Below are positions 1-13,791 of a DNA stretch of 64,000 nucleotides, one piece after another; within the stretch, counting starts at the first letter, position 1; the number at the start of each line of letters is the position of its first letter. The stretch is from Dolomedes plantarius. Lineage: Eukaryota > Arthropoda > Arachnida > Araneae > Dolomedidae. The stretch lies in contig OU015503.1 in the NCBI GenBank assembly GCA_907164885.2, positions 125,048,556-125,112,555 on the forward strand, in the 5' to 3' direction. The notes beneath the pieces were generated by a model that saw only the letters and a program-made list of their open reading frames with translations, was not told the origin of the DNA and did no database searches. The translations under genes and the position numbers were made by a program.

Positions 1-738
1 TCATTTTGTTAGTTGTTAAAAAAAGAAAACTACTACTAAAAAACTTCCATTTTTTTAAGTTTCAATTTTTTTTTAAATTTATTTTTATTTTTAGTATATA
101 TTATATATATTTTTAAATCAGTCAAATATTTTATGTATAGACCGTTTAAAGTTTTAGAGTTTGCATTTAACTGATAGTAAGCGTAATGAAACATTTTAAG
201 TTGTAAAAAATTGAGTATTTAATTTAGGAAGATATTGGTAAAAATTTCTGGACTTTAATAAGAATTGTCAGTAATAATGGTCTTTATAAGTGTTATCTAT
301 TGATATGTGGCTTTCAAACTTGGAGAAAAACTCCGTAACTTTCCTTTTGATTAATTTGCGTGAGATATTACTAAAAAAATATATTCAAACTGTTTGCATT
401 AATCTTAGTAATTTTATAAATGATAAAAATTTTGTACATTCAAAATGTATGCTAATAAAAGATTCTATGTCCTAAGGAAATTTATGAGACCTCAGTTTCT
501 TGCAAGAAAAATTATGTTACTTGTGAAATACAGGCTACATGATCTGTCTTTTGAGACTTGGACCAAGATTAATGACAAGTGAAAACACTTGAGTGATACT
601 TTGAGAAAAAGCTTTTTCAAATATACTTGGTTGACTAATAGAAAAAGTAGTTATGAACAAAAGATTTAATTTTGAATTGTTTTAAAAAGTGGTGGATAGT
701 GAGACATTATAAAAGATTTACAAATTCTCAGTAGACAA

Positions 739-920
739 GGCTAGGTGATGGCCAAATGGCTAGGGCACTGGCATTTGGTTCAGATCCTGTGGGTTCGAGT
801 CCCACTGTTGGCATGGATATTTGTAGCCATTCGGAATCGGCTTTAAACTGTAGGTCCCAGTCTAATTAGCCATCATGTAGCAAAAAGTAGACCATAGCAC
901 TCTAAACAAAGCCAAACCAA
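739..920 (+). repeat. tRNA-derived SINE with target-site duplication
   Basis: Pol III A box TGGCCAAATGGC (about 749) and a perfect B box GGTTCGAGTCC (about 792-802). The insert is flanked by the 13-bp direct repeat TCTCAGTAGACAA at 726-738 and 921-933. The tRNA-like head lacks a paired acceptor stem, so this is a SINE, not a tRNA gene. Confidence 0.85.
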
Positions 921-933
921 TCTCAGTAGACAA

Positions 934-2359
934 ATATAGACTGACCATATCAAGAAAATGATAACCATGATAAAGTGCTAATTATAGCATCTGTGCTCTT
1001 AGAAAATCCATTAGATCGCTGTTTCTGTCAAGAAAAACAAAGTGAGATACGTGTTACATCATGATCTGTGTTTTTGAGACCTGGGCTGAGATTAGTGCCA
1101 AGAGTGGAAACATTTGAAAGCCACACTTGGAGAGGAAATTTTCTTTAAAAAAATTATTTGGGGGATGCTAGAAAAAATAGCTATGAAGAAAGAAGTTTAA
1201 GTTTGAATTGTTTAAAAATGGTGAAGAATGACACACAAAACATCTATGAGTTTTCAGTAGATTAATATGGACAAGCCATATCAATAATATGTTAGTCATA
1301 ATAAAATTGTAATAAAAGCCTCAATGTAAGACAGAGATTATTGACTAGAGTGTAAACACCAAGATTTACTTTGAGAAGAAATTTTTCAAAAACATTTGTA
1401 GTTTGCTAATAGATGTGACAACAAGTAGGAGCAAAATTTGGTGTTAAACTGGAAAACACCCACCTAGAACATGGATCTATGGAAGAAATAAGTTGAAGAT
1501 ACGAATTGCGTATTTTACATATCATTGATAAGTGTTTGGGAAGCTGATTCTAAACATTAGGCAAGAGTAGCAACGTTGAGGTCAAAATTATGTTTATGGA
1601 ATCTTTCATTAACACTTTGTGCAGATTTTCACTTTAAATAATATTAAATGTATGTATCATGGTTGACTTAAACATTAACTTGGTAATCTAAATAGTTTTG
1701 AAGGAATGCTGTATATAGCAGTAGACAGTATATCAAAATTATTTTTGGGAAAGAGGTTAGGAAGGCATTTGAAGATTTAAATAAATGTGTTTGAATCAAA
1801 TAGTAATGGATTTTTTTAAAACTGACAAAAACCAAAATTTTCATTACATTATGCAATGGCTCAATAAAAGTAGCAACAATTATTTACTTAGAAAAAAAAG
1901 TATGAACAATATAGGTAATTTATATGTAAGAACAATTTATTCCTCCTTATTTTATCATATGCTTTTTTTTTTTTTTTGGTAAATGACTCAGCTGCCTACC
2001 AAAATTCTTTGGTTATTGAAAGTTGTCCAAAAAATTTTAACCCAGAACCTAGAGATATAACTTTTTACAGAATTTATTCCTCAAACCCCAAAGTGTTTTA
2101 AATGGTAAAAGCGTTATATATTTTGTATGCAGTAGTTAAGTTGTGAATTATTTGTTGTTTTAGGAGTTTATTAACGGCTGAAAAAATGCTAAAACTCAAT
2201 ATAATTTCTTCATTTATATTTTACTTCATCAGTATGAGATTAGGCAACATGAGAATATAATCTGCTGTTCCACCATAATTTTGATTTTACTCTGAAGAGA
2301 TGGGCAGTGCCCATGACAATTTTTATTCTCAATCCCTTACACTAGTAAAAAAGATAAAT
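934..2359. other. no gene seen
   Basis: AT-rich sequence between two SINEs. Only short chance open frames; loosely repeated phrases (a TTTGAGACTTGG-like segment near 551 and again near 1076) suggest an old tandem duplication of about 0.5 kb. Confidence 0.4.
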
Positions 2360-2373
2360 TTTCAGCCTGATAT

Positions 2374-2584
2374 TTTTTTTCCAATGTGGAGGCACTTGTC
2401 GTGAGACATTCGCCTATACCACGCCGCAATTTTACTGCCCATTTAATTGTGGGGGCACCATATAGGCGGACAGCATTACCCCCTATGAAGGGACGACACG
2501 AACGGAGGCATTTTTCGTGGCGCGACGCCAGGATTCGATCTGAGCACCCTCAGCACTGAAAACCAGCGCGCTGTACCACTGGGC
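2374..2584 (-). repeat. tRNA-derived SINE with target-site duplication
   Basis: On the minus strand the head reads GCCCAGTGGTACAGCGCGC (A box) and CAGATCGAATCC (B box). The A-tail is the T run at 2374-2381. The 14-bp direct repeat TTTCAGCCTGATAT flanks it at 2360-2373 and 2585-2598. Much more GC-rich than its surroundings. A different family from the SINE at 739. Confidence 0.87.
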
Positions 2585-3911
2585 TTTCAGCCTGATATAT
2601 TTAATGTAATTTCTTAAGGCACGTAATATAAAGAATATTGAGGGAGAATCAAATGCAGACCTGATATTTAAATTTTTTTGTTTTAAACAATATTTAGAAT
2701 AAGTTTATTTTTAAAAAATTTCTTAACTCATAATTATATTATGAAAATTATGTTATAAATTAAATGTAGCTTTTTTAGAAGTTGCTGGCTCCAAAGTCTA
2801 AATGTACACCATTGATTTTTAGTGTTTTTATTTCAATATTGATTGATATTATTTTTTAACAGTTTCTAAAATACTATGGAAATTATATGTTAAAATAAAC
2901 ATTAATTTTGAAAAAAAATTCATTGCTTTAAAGAGGGAGAATGAATTGAATTTTTTTTCGGAATTTTATATGCAATATACATTTGTAAAATCGTGTTTGT
3001 AATAAGTATTTACCATTTTAAATTCTGTCTTAGCTTAAATATTAAATTTTAATAGTGAGGTTTTTGAATAAATTTATGGCATAAGTATAGTGTATGAAGA
3101 ATAGATATTGATTTACTAATGTGAATGAAAAGTAAATCATATAACCATTGAAAATAAAATAGAGAAGAATTTTATATATTACATATTTTTATAACTATTG
3201 ATGTAATTGTTTTCTAATAATGACTTCAGCTTATCTTGTAGATTATAGAGTAATATGAAAGCGATTTATAAATTTACAATGTATTTGCTTGTGTATTCAA
3301 TTGTTCTTGTAATGTGTAGTTAAATAGGAATATTCATGTTTTCAAATGTGACTTGTGCCTTTTTTGTTACACATATTAAAAAAAAATTACTGTATTTGTA
3401 ATGTGAATGCAGTCCAAGAAGATTTGTAATATATTATAAAGTCATTCATATAATACACTATTAATTAGTTTATAATTTTTTTAAATGTTAGTTCTGTATA
3501 CAGTGATTTAAATTAACCTATATTTTAAAACCTTTCAAATTCTTAGAAATTGATCGGTAGAAATAAATCATACTGTGTGCAAACAAATGACATGTGTCAA
3601 TTAATGAAACTGCTATCATGCTTTGAGTTGTGGACAAATATCAGTCATATATGTTTATGTATTTGTGATTTTTCAAATAATATTCTCAACTGATAATTAG
3701 TTAAATTATTCATACCTCTATGCAGATAACTATATTGATAAAAAATACCACTATCTGTTTTACTTTTATTTCACTAGTGTTTTGAATAACACTGCTTAAT
3801 TTTAAAGCTTTAGGACTTTTATTTTATTATTATTTTTTTAAAATTTTTAAATGCCTCATATCTGTATATCATATACCCTTCTCCATATATACCTATTTTA
3901 ATTTATGTATG

Positions 3912-3949
<38 letters not shown>

Positions 3950-5185
3950 GTAGATATAGATATATGTATGTATAATTTGCCGTTTGATTTTTAAAGCATT
4001 TGTACAGAAAAGAAAGGGAATAACCAATTTTAAGTAATAGTTTTATACTTGATTTTTGCGAAAATTATGTTTTGGAAGATTTAATGAATTGCATGGACAT
4101 CAAGTCACTACAATACTGTACCCCAGTACTTTCAATACATAAATTTATTTTTGAACTATACTTAATTAAAGTACTTAAGGTTTTCTGTTAGGACAGTTAC
4201 GGTGACCTGTAGAAAATTATAAATGGTTTTGATACTTTTTATTTTCTCTTTGTTTACATGGGATCTAAAATGTTTCTTTATGTATATATTTCATGCTGTT
4301 AGTATCTGCATCATTTTCTGTTGTAAAATATTTTTGTGCATGTAAAGTTGTTTCATCATTATGTAAAGACACAAAGGATTTTAATAATGACTTGCTAATT
4401 CAGATGCTATAGAATTTTGCAAGTTATTTTATAATTATATTGTTCAAACTAATAACACTATCTTATTTTTAAAGATAGTTTGTCATGCTTTATATGGCAA
4501 TTATAAAATTCAGTAAATGAATTTTAAGTTTTTTAAATTAAGTGTTTTGAATTTGGGTAATATTTTGTCACATTCTGTGTACTAATTATTTTCATTATTT
4601 ATTGATATATATCTACAGTTCAGTTATTAAAAATGTTTTTTTGTTGTAATATTATTTACTACTGCAGAGCTAGAATATAATAATTTACTGAATTTGATAT
4701 ATTAAATCTTTTCATTCATTCAGTGTATACTTTATTTGATTACACTGAAAATGCCTAAAAAAATTCTTTTAAAACTCTGTGGATAGCTGAAGATGACCTA
4801 AGTTATAGTTATACAACCTTAATTGATTTTTAAATTTATTAAAATTAACATTTTTATTCTGTACCAGGAGTTTACCACAAAAAGATTCTTCTGTGTTTGA
4901 GTAATTATTTGGCTTTCTAAACTCCCATAACCCCTTTTAACTTTGATTATTGTTGACAAATGACCTTAACATCTCAAATGTTATGAGTATGGCTCATCAT
5001 TGTATATTTTTGCATTACAAGACTGACCTTATTTTAGTCCTAGGGATTTACTGTTTGCTGCAAAGAGACAAATACTAATGAGAAATATTGCTTGTATTAA
5101 TCAGGCTATTTAAGTTAGCTCAAAAAGTGACATTAATGTTTGGTTAGTTAAAATCCTTTACTAATGCATCTAGAGAAGTAATTCC

Positions 5186-5604
5186 TTAAGGCTGCTGTGT
5201 ATTAACTCTATTGGATTTGCTCACCTCAATGTTAACCTATGGAGAAAATGTATCTACTATTTACAGCTACATGAATGTTGATAATCCAATAAAACTGGTA
5301 TTTTCAGGTAGCCTGAACTTCTGTGCATCTTGCGACTGGATTCATTTTATAAATGTTGTGAATGGATAAGCGTTTAAAACACACTACACCAGATTTTTTT
5401 TCCCGAATAATTTCAATTAAAAAATATTTGAGTCTTTTTAAAAAAATGAAAAATGCCCCAAGGTGTCAAATTTCTTTCTCTGTTACGAAGTTTAATTTTT
5501 TTTTTTAAATCTTTAAATCCAAATCAACAATCTTTGAACACATTTTTTCCATAGGTTAACCTTGAGGTGAGCGAATCCATTAGATTAGTATGCAGCAGCC
5601 TTAA
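5186..5604. repeat. inverted repeat, arms about 66 bp, spacer about 290 bp
   Basis: Arm 5186-5251 is the reverse complement of arm 5540-5604 at roughly 85% identity, sharing for example GCTCACCTCAA and GTTAACCTATGGA. No target-site duplication or transposon end is visible at either arm. If transcribed it would form a long hairpin. Confidence 0.8.
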
Positions 5605-6309
5605 ATGTGATCCATGAATCCCTGTGGACCTGCTGGTATTGAGGTGTTCTTTAACCAAAATATTTTTTAAAAATATCTTGATCACGGGCCCAATGATTAA
5701 ATAAATAGACAATTTTCTAACAGGATATATTTACAGAGCTGTTGTGTCATTGTCCCCCAAGAAATAATTGCTATAAAAAAACCCTCCATGATCTCTCATT
5801 ATCTTTGAGAAATACTTATCCAGACATACGAGATAAAAGACCTGTAGTACTTACTTCTCATTTGTGCTACTTAGCATCTTCCTTTTGCTGTATTTAAAAA
5901 TAACCTACAAAACTGTACTATATATATATATTTATTTAATGCAGCGGGCTCTTTTCCTGCAGACATCCACCCATATACTCTACAAGACTTGTTGGTTACT
6001 TTATTAAAGGAACACTTATAGGTGAACCAACAAATTTCTAAAATATTTTATTCAGAATATTTTGTCGTTGATACACCCCTAACATTACATTTTCTTTGTT
6101 TTTAAGACTGAAGACCTGATTTGTGAGGGGGAGGGGGGGAATTCTAATTTGATTCAACTTTACATCAATTTTACCATTTACAATATTTGTGCTATTTTTT
6201 TGCATTGAGTCAGAAAAGCATCTTTAAAAATATATTGAAAAAGTAATCAGAAACTTCTGATTTTCAAACTATGGGTTTTATTTCTTATGTTAAATTAATA
6301 CTTTTAAAT

Positions 6310-6503
6310 CAGTGGTTCTCACCCTTGGAAGGTGCATTCTCTGTGGAAGCATGTGATAGTCAGGAGGGAGGATGCAGATAGTTTGAAAATTGTATACAAT
6401 GTATTTCACTAGCATAAGTTATATTTTTTAGGCTTGGGGGGAATGTACGTTTTGAAGGTCACCCAAAGTGGAGGCCTAGACATTAAAAGGTTGAGAATCA
6501 CTG
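6310..6503. mobile_element. short hAT-type non-autonomous element
   Basis: Ends CAGTGGTTCTCA and TGAGAATCACTG form terminal inverted repeats. The flanking 8 bp (ttttaaat and ctttagat) agree at 6 of 8 positions, fitting a decayed hAT target duplication. 194 bp, no coding content. Confidence 0.7.
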
Positions 6504-7336
6504 CTTTAGATGGTCTAAATAATGTATGTCTGAACAAAAATAATTTTCATTATATATTTTACAGAACATATAATGTGCATATAATAATAAAAATATAAAT
6601 ATACTATCAATTTAAATGACAGCATCATCATTATTTGTTAAATTGTTATTTTTTATTGTTGATATTCACACGATGGAAATGCTTTTATATTTGCACTTGT
6701 TATTTTGTGATATATGCGTGCATTCTTAAATGCATGCTTTTTGTTGACGAGTAGTTTGTTGCTATCATTAGCTTTGTTTTTGTTGCTATATTTTAAATGT
6801 CTATGATATGTTTAATGTACCATTCTTTGTAACTAGTCAAGGTAGTTTTATTATACTATAAGTTTTGTATTTTATTCACATTGTATATAGTTTTCAGACA
6901 ATTACAGTGGTTTATATATCAATTAATATATTACTGTAGTTAGACAGTCTGCAGAAAAACAAACAAAAAAAATTGAAGTTTTGAAGCAAATACACTGATA
7001 TTTAAAAAGTTATCATAAAATATATGAATTGCATTTTATTACTCCATGATATTCATTTTATTCTTTCCATTATGAAATATCATACCAGTACTGAGAGAAA
7101 TTCATTTTCATCTTGTTTGGAAAGAACATTGTCTCAATTTGTATGTTATATGTAATTCATTGTATTTTAACTAGGTAGTAAGCATTTTTATTAAAAGAAA
7201 ATTTTGAAAAAAAATAGGGTTCTTTTTGTTGTTGAAAATAAAATTAATGTTCAGAGACTTACTATTGTAAGAAAATTAATCAATAAAGTGATTCAATTTC
7301 AGTACAGACTTTACTCATGTTGTTCTTACTGTTAAA

Positions 7337-7369
7337 GAGCATCTTATTGCCAAAGGTGATAAGATGCTC
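7337..7369. repeat. small perfect hairpin
   Basis: GAGCATCTTAT and ATAAGATGCTC are perfect 11-bp arms around an 11-bp loop. No poly-T follows; its role is unknown. Confidence 0.5.
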
Positions 7370-7648
7370 AAGAACCTTTGCAATTTTAAAAGTTAAATTT
7401 GCCATACTGATCGTAACAAAAGACCATAGTATAAATTTTACTTTACTGAAGCAGATGAAACGAGCAAAAGTCAATGGTTAATTAATACAGTTGTTCAACT
7501 TAGAGATCAGCTTTCTCAGAACTAACTCTTATGGACTTGGTTCACTTTAACTCTGCACCCTCCATAAATATATATATATGTAAAGAATAGTTTTAAAGAA
7601 AGGGGAATAGCTAAATAATTTCAAGGAGGCTTCAGAGTAGATCTAATT

Positions 7649-8034
7649 TGTGGCGTCAAACGTCACTGTTTTTCATATTACAATATGCACAACAGATAAA
7701 AAAAAAGGGGGGGAAAACCTGCATGGAGAATCAAACTTGATTGACAGGAAAACCCCCGCCCCAGCCACATCTTTGGTGCACGCTTCATAACGGTGTTCTG
7801 GAGGTTTTTTGGGAAGGTTGAATAGCGAAAAACAAAGAGAATAAGTTTAGACCAGCAGTTAGATTCTATGATTATAGACGTGCGGTAAAGCACTCCGCGT
7901 TAGAATGGCGAGCGCTGGGATGTGTGCAATCTTGGAGAGGTGGTTTCGTGTGAAGTGGAAAGAATAAAAGATTAAATAAATTGAGTAACGTTGTTCGTCC
8001 TGATTGTGTGGATTTATTTCTCTACTATGCCACA
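7649..8034 (+). mobile_element. probable solo LTR
   Basis: 386-bp block beginning TGTGGC and ending GCCACA, the inverted hexamer ends expected of an LTR, with AATAAA signals near its 3' part. It is richer in GC than its surroundings. The flanking pentamers (taatt, aactt) match only partly. No internal retrotransposon sequence adjoins it. Confidence 0.5.
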
Positions 8035-9437
8035 AACTTTTTTACTATGAAGACTGCAAAATTGTGTAAACTAGTGAATATCTCCCAGAAGTTTTCAATT
8101 TAGTGGTAAAAAAAAATACAAACCTAGTGTTCCCTAGCTTTCAGCATGCACACAGCACTTTTGTGCATTAATTTTTCATGGAAAGTATCAATGCTTGATA
8201 GCAATTATAGCTTTCGTAGGTCTTCTAGGCATATAGTGATTATATGTGATGTACTTTTGTTTAAAAAAATTTCTATTAAATGTATCCTTTCTAATTGATC
8301 TCACTGTCATTCATATCTTCCCTCCATAAAGATACATAATTATGTATTAAAAGTGTATTAATTCATAATATATATATAAAACGCTATATAGAAATTTCCT
8401 CCATCATAATTGATCAGTATAAGGCCACAGTTCTTTGACTGTGAAACTCAAGCATTGATTTTTACACATTTCCCCCAGCAATAATAGAATAAGTGAGCAT
8501 AGAATTATAAACATGTGAACTACCCTTTCAGCTATGATTAGTTGCAGAAGAAGCAAAAGAATGTCAGTTTTGTGATTAATGACAACTTATATGTAGAAAC
8601 TTCTGCAATAAGAAAAATATTTAAGACAGATGAAAATCTTTAATAATCTAAGACAAACTGTGAAAAATCTTGTAACTCCCAATATGACTGAAAAAAAATT
8701 CTGCATTTTCTTCAAATTTATATTTTCCCAGGATTTCCAAAACCTAGGGGAACACTTAATCAAGCAGTCCTCAGCATAATAAAGCTGCCAATAACATTAG
8801 AGATTACACAGTTCCATGCATGCACTCCCTACATATTTAGAGTTACATCTTCCTTAGCAGTCCATGAATGAAAAACAAGCCTGCATCCTTGGCTGCTGTT
8901 GAATATAGTGAAGTTGCTGCTTTTGTATTTTGTGGCTCATCCTATGAAGATGTGATTTCAAAGGATGACAATGAAATATTTGTTAAAAGTGCATCAGTTT
9001 GCAGAAAAGTCAATTCTTGCTTTAGTATGCTGGCAGACTAGAATAATTCCAATCACCACTTAAAATTAGAATAATTCAACTTTAAGAATGGCATTTTCTC
9101 GTACTTATTCAGTAGATAAATCATGCTAGAGGGCAAATTATGAAGACAAAACTTATGCAGCAAAGAGGCCTTTTTAAAAAATATAATTTGCACTACAGTT
9201 ATTTTCGTTTATACATGTCTCTATTTTAACCTCAAATATGGAGATATGTTGAATAACAAGCATGCATGAATAAACAAGAGGAAGGTTGACATAGTGTCAC
9301 ATAAAGCATGCAACTCCAAATAATCAACTTGCCATAAAACAGCAAGTATGAATGTGTACTAGTACATATGAATGTATTCCTGCAATATATGAATGTGTAC
9401 ATTTAATAAGAGACGTTTAATATTCAAGCACTGTCCT

Positions 9438-9560
9438 TCCACAAGGTCACTGGGTGGGGGAAGGTGATTTTTTACCCTTCCCACGTCACCCCTGGGGGTG
9501 CTCAATCAAAGTTGAGATGGCACCATGGGAGCAATGTTGACTCACCTGTACGGTGCTCCA
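9438..9560 (+). repeat. SINE fragment
   Basis: The segment CCTGGGGGTGCTC followed by an AATTGAGGTGGCACC-like string (here AAGTTGAGATGGCACC) recurs in the SINE at 34219, near 34420-34455. Only the middle part is present. Confidence 0.5.
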
Positions 9561-11017
9561 AGGTAAAAAGTAGTCAACAATTTCTGTGGTTCTATTTGAA
9601 TATATTAGACAAAGTGTCTCCACACTAGCCAATAAGAAAAAAAAAATTAGCCACTGAAAAGGACACACAAAGAATTCCTTAAATAACTAAATATCACCCA
9701 CAAAAAACAAGCACATATGTGTTTAATTGAAATTTACTTTTGCTTTACATAGATCATACAACTGCATGTACACATCACAAATGCAGGCAGTTTTAAATAA
9801 CAAAATGTTCTTATGCAAAAGAAAATATAAATTAAATGTGACCAAAAATATCAAAATATTATAACCTATAACTTTATAAAAATACAATAGAAATTTTATA
9901 TAAAAACAGGTACAAAAATTGAACACATTTTTACAGCAAGATGTATATCACAAAATTACAAAAACATAACTAAATAAAATACTGTTTATTTTGTACAGTA
10001 TAATTTTTGGTTCCCAGAGGAAAAAAAAAAAACAAACCTATAATTAAATCAGAAAGAAAAACGAATACTTTTTTCACTTGGATATGACTGAATGAAAAAA
10101 ATACGTAATTTAAACTGAAAGAAATATCTATTAATATCCTAAGATATTATATCAATTAACTATTGTTATCAAACTTCAACTATCAGGGCAAAGGAGAATA
10201 ATGGTGAGCTACCTTTCATAACTTAAGACTATTTACAAATGAAAATTTTATGTACAAATATGAATCTTGCTATAAATAACAGTAATTAACACTAAGTACT
10301 TGACAAGCTTTCACTATAGAAGTAAACACTAAAATATATACAGAAAGACTATTTTCTTCACTATCATAACAATAAAACACTATGGAAGAGTAACATGAGA
10401 ATGGTTTTTAAATGACTAAAAAAAATAAATAAAATGAACACACAACACTTCTTAAATAATTCGAAGGAAAATTCTAGACTTTACGACAACATGCATAACA
10501 TAGATTGCTCAGTGAATGAAGTAGAAATTTAGAAAAGTTGTGCTGAATAATTTCATTAAACAACTGAAGAAAAATACAAAATATCTAAACCTCTGAAGTT
10601 AGAAAATTCTGTGTAGAGTACAGAAAAGATGATAAATAACGTATCTATTTAAATATTTGGAATAAAATGCAAATTTCACTCTAATAAGCAATAACTTGTC
10701 AAATGCTTCTAACACCAAAAAACCTGGAGTTTTATCTGACCCCCTCCCAAAGAAAAATAACAACAGACAGAGTAATGGTATTTTGACAACATATCATTAA
10801 TAATACGGTTAATAGCAAAATTTAAAAATTCAATGGTCATTAATGACACCAATTAAAAGCTCATAATTTTTTGTTCATTAAAAATTATAAAAATTCTGGG
10901 ATTTGGCAGATGATCATAACATAATATATTCCATACCATGAGTGGAAACTATGAATATTTTAAATGGGACTTATTTAGATTTTAGTACAGTAAATTAATG
11001 AATTACAAAAAGTTACA

Positions 11018-11020
11018 TTT

Positions 11021-11094
<74 letters not shown>

Positions 11095-11097
11095 AAA
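11018..11097. repeat. (AT)35 microsatellite with palindromic edges
   Basis: 70 bp of pure AT at 11023-11092 flanked by TTTTG and CAAAA, so the whole 80 bp is self-complementary and could extrude as a cruciform. Confidence 0.85.
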
Positions 11098-13069
11098 CAC
11101 AATTTTTATCAATAGCTTGTGATACAAATAGCATCAAAAGCATGAATTATGGACCATCTCTTTTTCTCTCTCTAATTATATATAAAATTAATTATATATA
11201 TATATATATATAAGTGTATTTGAAAACCATACTAACTAGTATCGTTGTGATCAACACTGAAAATTCATACGCATAACAGCATGTTAATGATTGCCTATGA
11301 CAAATATATTTTTTTAAGTTTATGATCAAGGATTTGCAGGGTTAAATAACTATATTCTCACCAGGTCAAAAAGAAAAATGATGCCAAAACATAAAGGCCT
11401 ACATATTAATAACTCATTTTTAGTTCCAAGAAAAAGAAGTAGAAACTAAAATTTCAGAGTATGAAAAGTGAAACGGATAAAAAGCAAATGACAAGTTATA
11501 ACTCCATGTTCTGCATATTCAGAATATTTCATAGGAATTTGATTTTAAAAATATGCATAGAGATGAAATGAGTGCACGATGAAAGCATTCTTAAATACTA
11601 CACACATACGTACTTAAAAATCTTCCTTTGATTAGTTCAAATACGAAAGAAAAGAAAATTAAATAACTTACATATGTACAAATGAGATTCATAATATTAA
11701 ACATTATATAAAACTTCAGAAAATCAAATTTTCTCAACTTGTTCAGGAACGAAATAAGCATTAAACAAACCTCTAGACAACATGGTACGTACTATACAAC
11801 CGTGCAAAACATAGATCAATACTGCAATGAAAATATGCATATCAAAGCATATGCCGTTATGCTCACAGATACAATTGCACATTTTTGAAATAGAAAATCG
11901 AGTTTTAAAATTGCCCAAAATCAGTAAACAAGTGCACAAAATAGACATCGACATACAAAAATATTAAGCAAAAATATGAGCAAACTCACAGGGGCACTTA
12001 GTTTTAGTAGCAAAAATTTTTTCTTCTTTTTGCAAGGTAGACACGAGCACATGAAAATATTTAATAACATGCTTATAAAGAATATAATTTTTTAGATAAT
12101 AGATTATCATTCAAATCAAGATATTAATCCATTACCATCCATCCATACTTATGCAAAAGACAAAAATTTGTCACTTTGAAATATCATATACATATCAGTA
12201 TCTCAAGAATACTGAAAAACATGGCTTATATGTAGTACAGAAGAATATTCTGATATTTCGATCAGAAGAGAATTATATTAGCACAACAGGCAACAAGCAA
12301 CATTAAATTACTTGTTTAAACTTTAGATACAATGTAAATATCTATAAATTTATCTGATTTAATCTACCCTTGTGACCTAAAGGCTACATGCTTGTCGAAC
12401 AGATATATATTTGAAAAAATTTTAACTTTGAGGAATTTTCTTTACAAACTAAAATCTTTAATTAAAAATATTTTTGTTCGAAACACAAAGCAATATACAT
12501 AGCTGCCTTTTCCGTGGATTATCTTGTAAAAGTAATAAATATGCAAAGGATTGTCTCAGAAGTTATAAAATTATGATACGAATATTATAATTTAATGCAT
12601 GACAATGAAAATTTTTTTAAATACAAACAAAATATGCTTCTTTAATACCCTTGTACAATATAAATTATGCATGAATAAAAAAATTCTTAACTGACTGAAG
12701 ATGCAACTAAGAATAATAAATAAGTATACAATACTAATGCATTATGTAGAAAAAAAAATTAAATCAAAAAACAAATGTCAGTATTATCAATAAGAGCTAT
12801 CTTTTTATACTTTAGAAAAAACTAATATCTTTTCATCGCCTTCTATAAATGTAAAAATTACAGCTTTAAGAAATTTTGAAGAAAATATTTTTCATGTTAA
12901 AATTTGTCAATAAATGCTAACACACTGACATATATTTTGATTACTTAAGATTTAGATAGTTTTTGCTTTGATTTTTAGTCTTTGTTTTCATAATTGTGTC
13001 GCCTACTTTGATTTTTGCATTATAAAATGTAAATTTTATTTTACTTCCAGTATAGTTTGATTAAATATA

Positions 13070-13255
13070 CAGTCGATTCCGGTTAATCGGACCACATCGA
13101 GACACGATCATTTTGGTCCTAATAACCAGATGGTCCGATTACACTAAAATACCCTATTAGGCTTATGCAATAGGATTTGTTTCGGTTCTTTAGAATTCAA
13201 TCCGATTAAGCAGCTGGGCTGATTAACTGGTGATCCAATTAACCGGATTCGACTG
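13070..13255. mobile_element. Tigger/pogo-type MITE (short form)
   Basis: 186 bp. Terminal inverted repeats CAGTCGATTCCGGTTAATCG and its complement near AACCGGATTCGACTG, with TA on both sides (13068-13069, 13256-13257). The ends are the same family as the long element at 16650. Confidence 0.85.
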
Positions 13256-13791
13256 TATTTCCATGTAATTTTTTTTTCAAAGGCCACATAAAAAAATAAT
13301 AATTTTTTTTAAAAAAGTCAGGTTAAACTGCAATGAGATTCTTGTATAATCTCCTGTTGACTTATATAGATTATATTTTCATATTTACTGTGTAGTATGA
13401 CTACAAATTCCTGTGCAGAACTCTGATTTTATTTCTGCATGAAGGTTCATACACATTAATGCACAGTAAAATAAAACAGTTTGTAACCACACTGAACAAC
13501 TTTTTAAAGAATCTTAAAGGTCAATTTACAAAGGTAAAAGACAAACAACGACCAAATCCTTCACCTAGTTAAATTTAATGTATTGTCATGAACACTCAGG
13601 ACTTAAAGTTGCTGTTAAAACCATGAAACTACTTTTTTTAAAAAGTATGTAAACAACAAAGTATAAAAAGTATTTAAAAAAGGGGGAAACAAATTCAGAG
13701 CCAAGGAGTTACAGCAACAAAGCAACCTAAAAAATGTGCTTTAAATTACAGATCTACATTCAATGAGGGGTAACTTAAAAGATGTTATTAA

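Larger units (their letters stand above)
2599..7648. other. T-rich non-coding stretch, possible 3' UTR of a plus-strand gene
   Basis: No open frame of note on either strand. The plus strand is T-rich with frequent TGTA and ATTT motifs and an AATAAA near 7282, as in long 3' UTRs. It contains a (TA)n tract near 3908-3950, an inverted repeat (5186/5540) and a small hAT-like element (6310-6503). The UTR reading is inference only. Confidence 0.3.
8035..13069. other. A-rich non-coding stretch
   Basis: No gene seen. The plus strand is A-rich from about 8.4 kb on (T-rich on the minus strand), the opposite of the stretch before it. It holds a SINE fragment near 9438-9560 and an (AT)n palindrome at 11018-11097. 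Confidence 0.35.

Noticed and set aside
749..820. tRNA gene
   Set aside because: A and B boxes are good but the acceptor stem does not pair and the insert has a SINE-type duplication.
10998..11213. Open frame of alternating Ile-Tyr
   Set aside because: Translation of (AT)n; the same holds for 33033-33284, 48085-48396 and 50237-50461.
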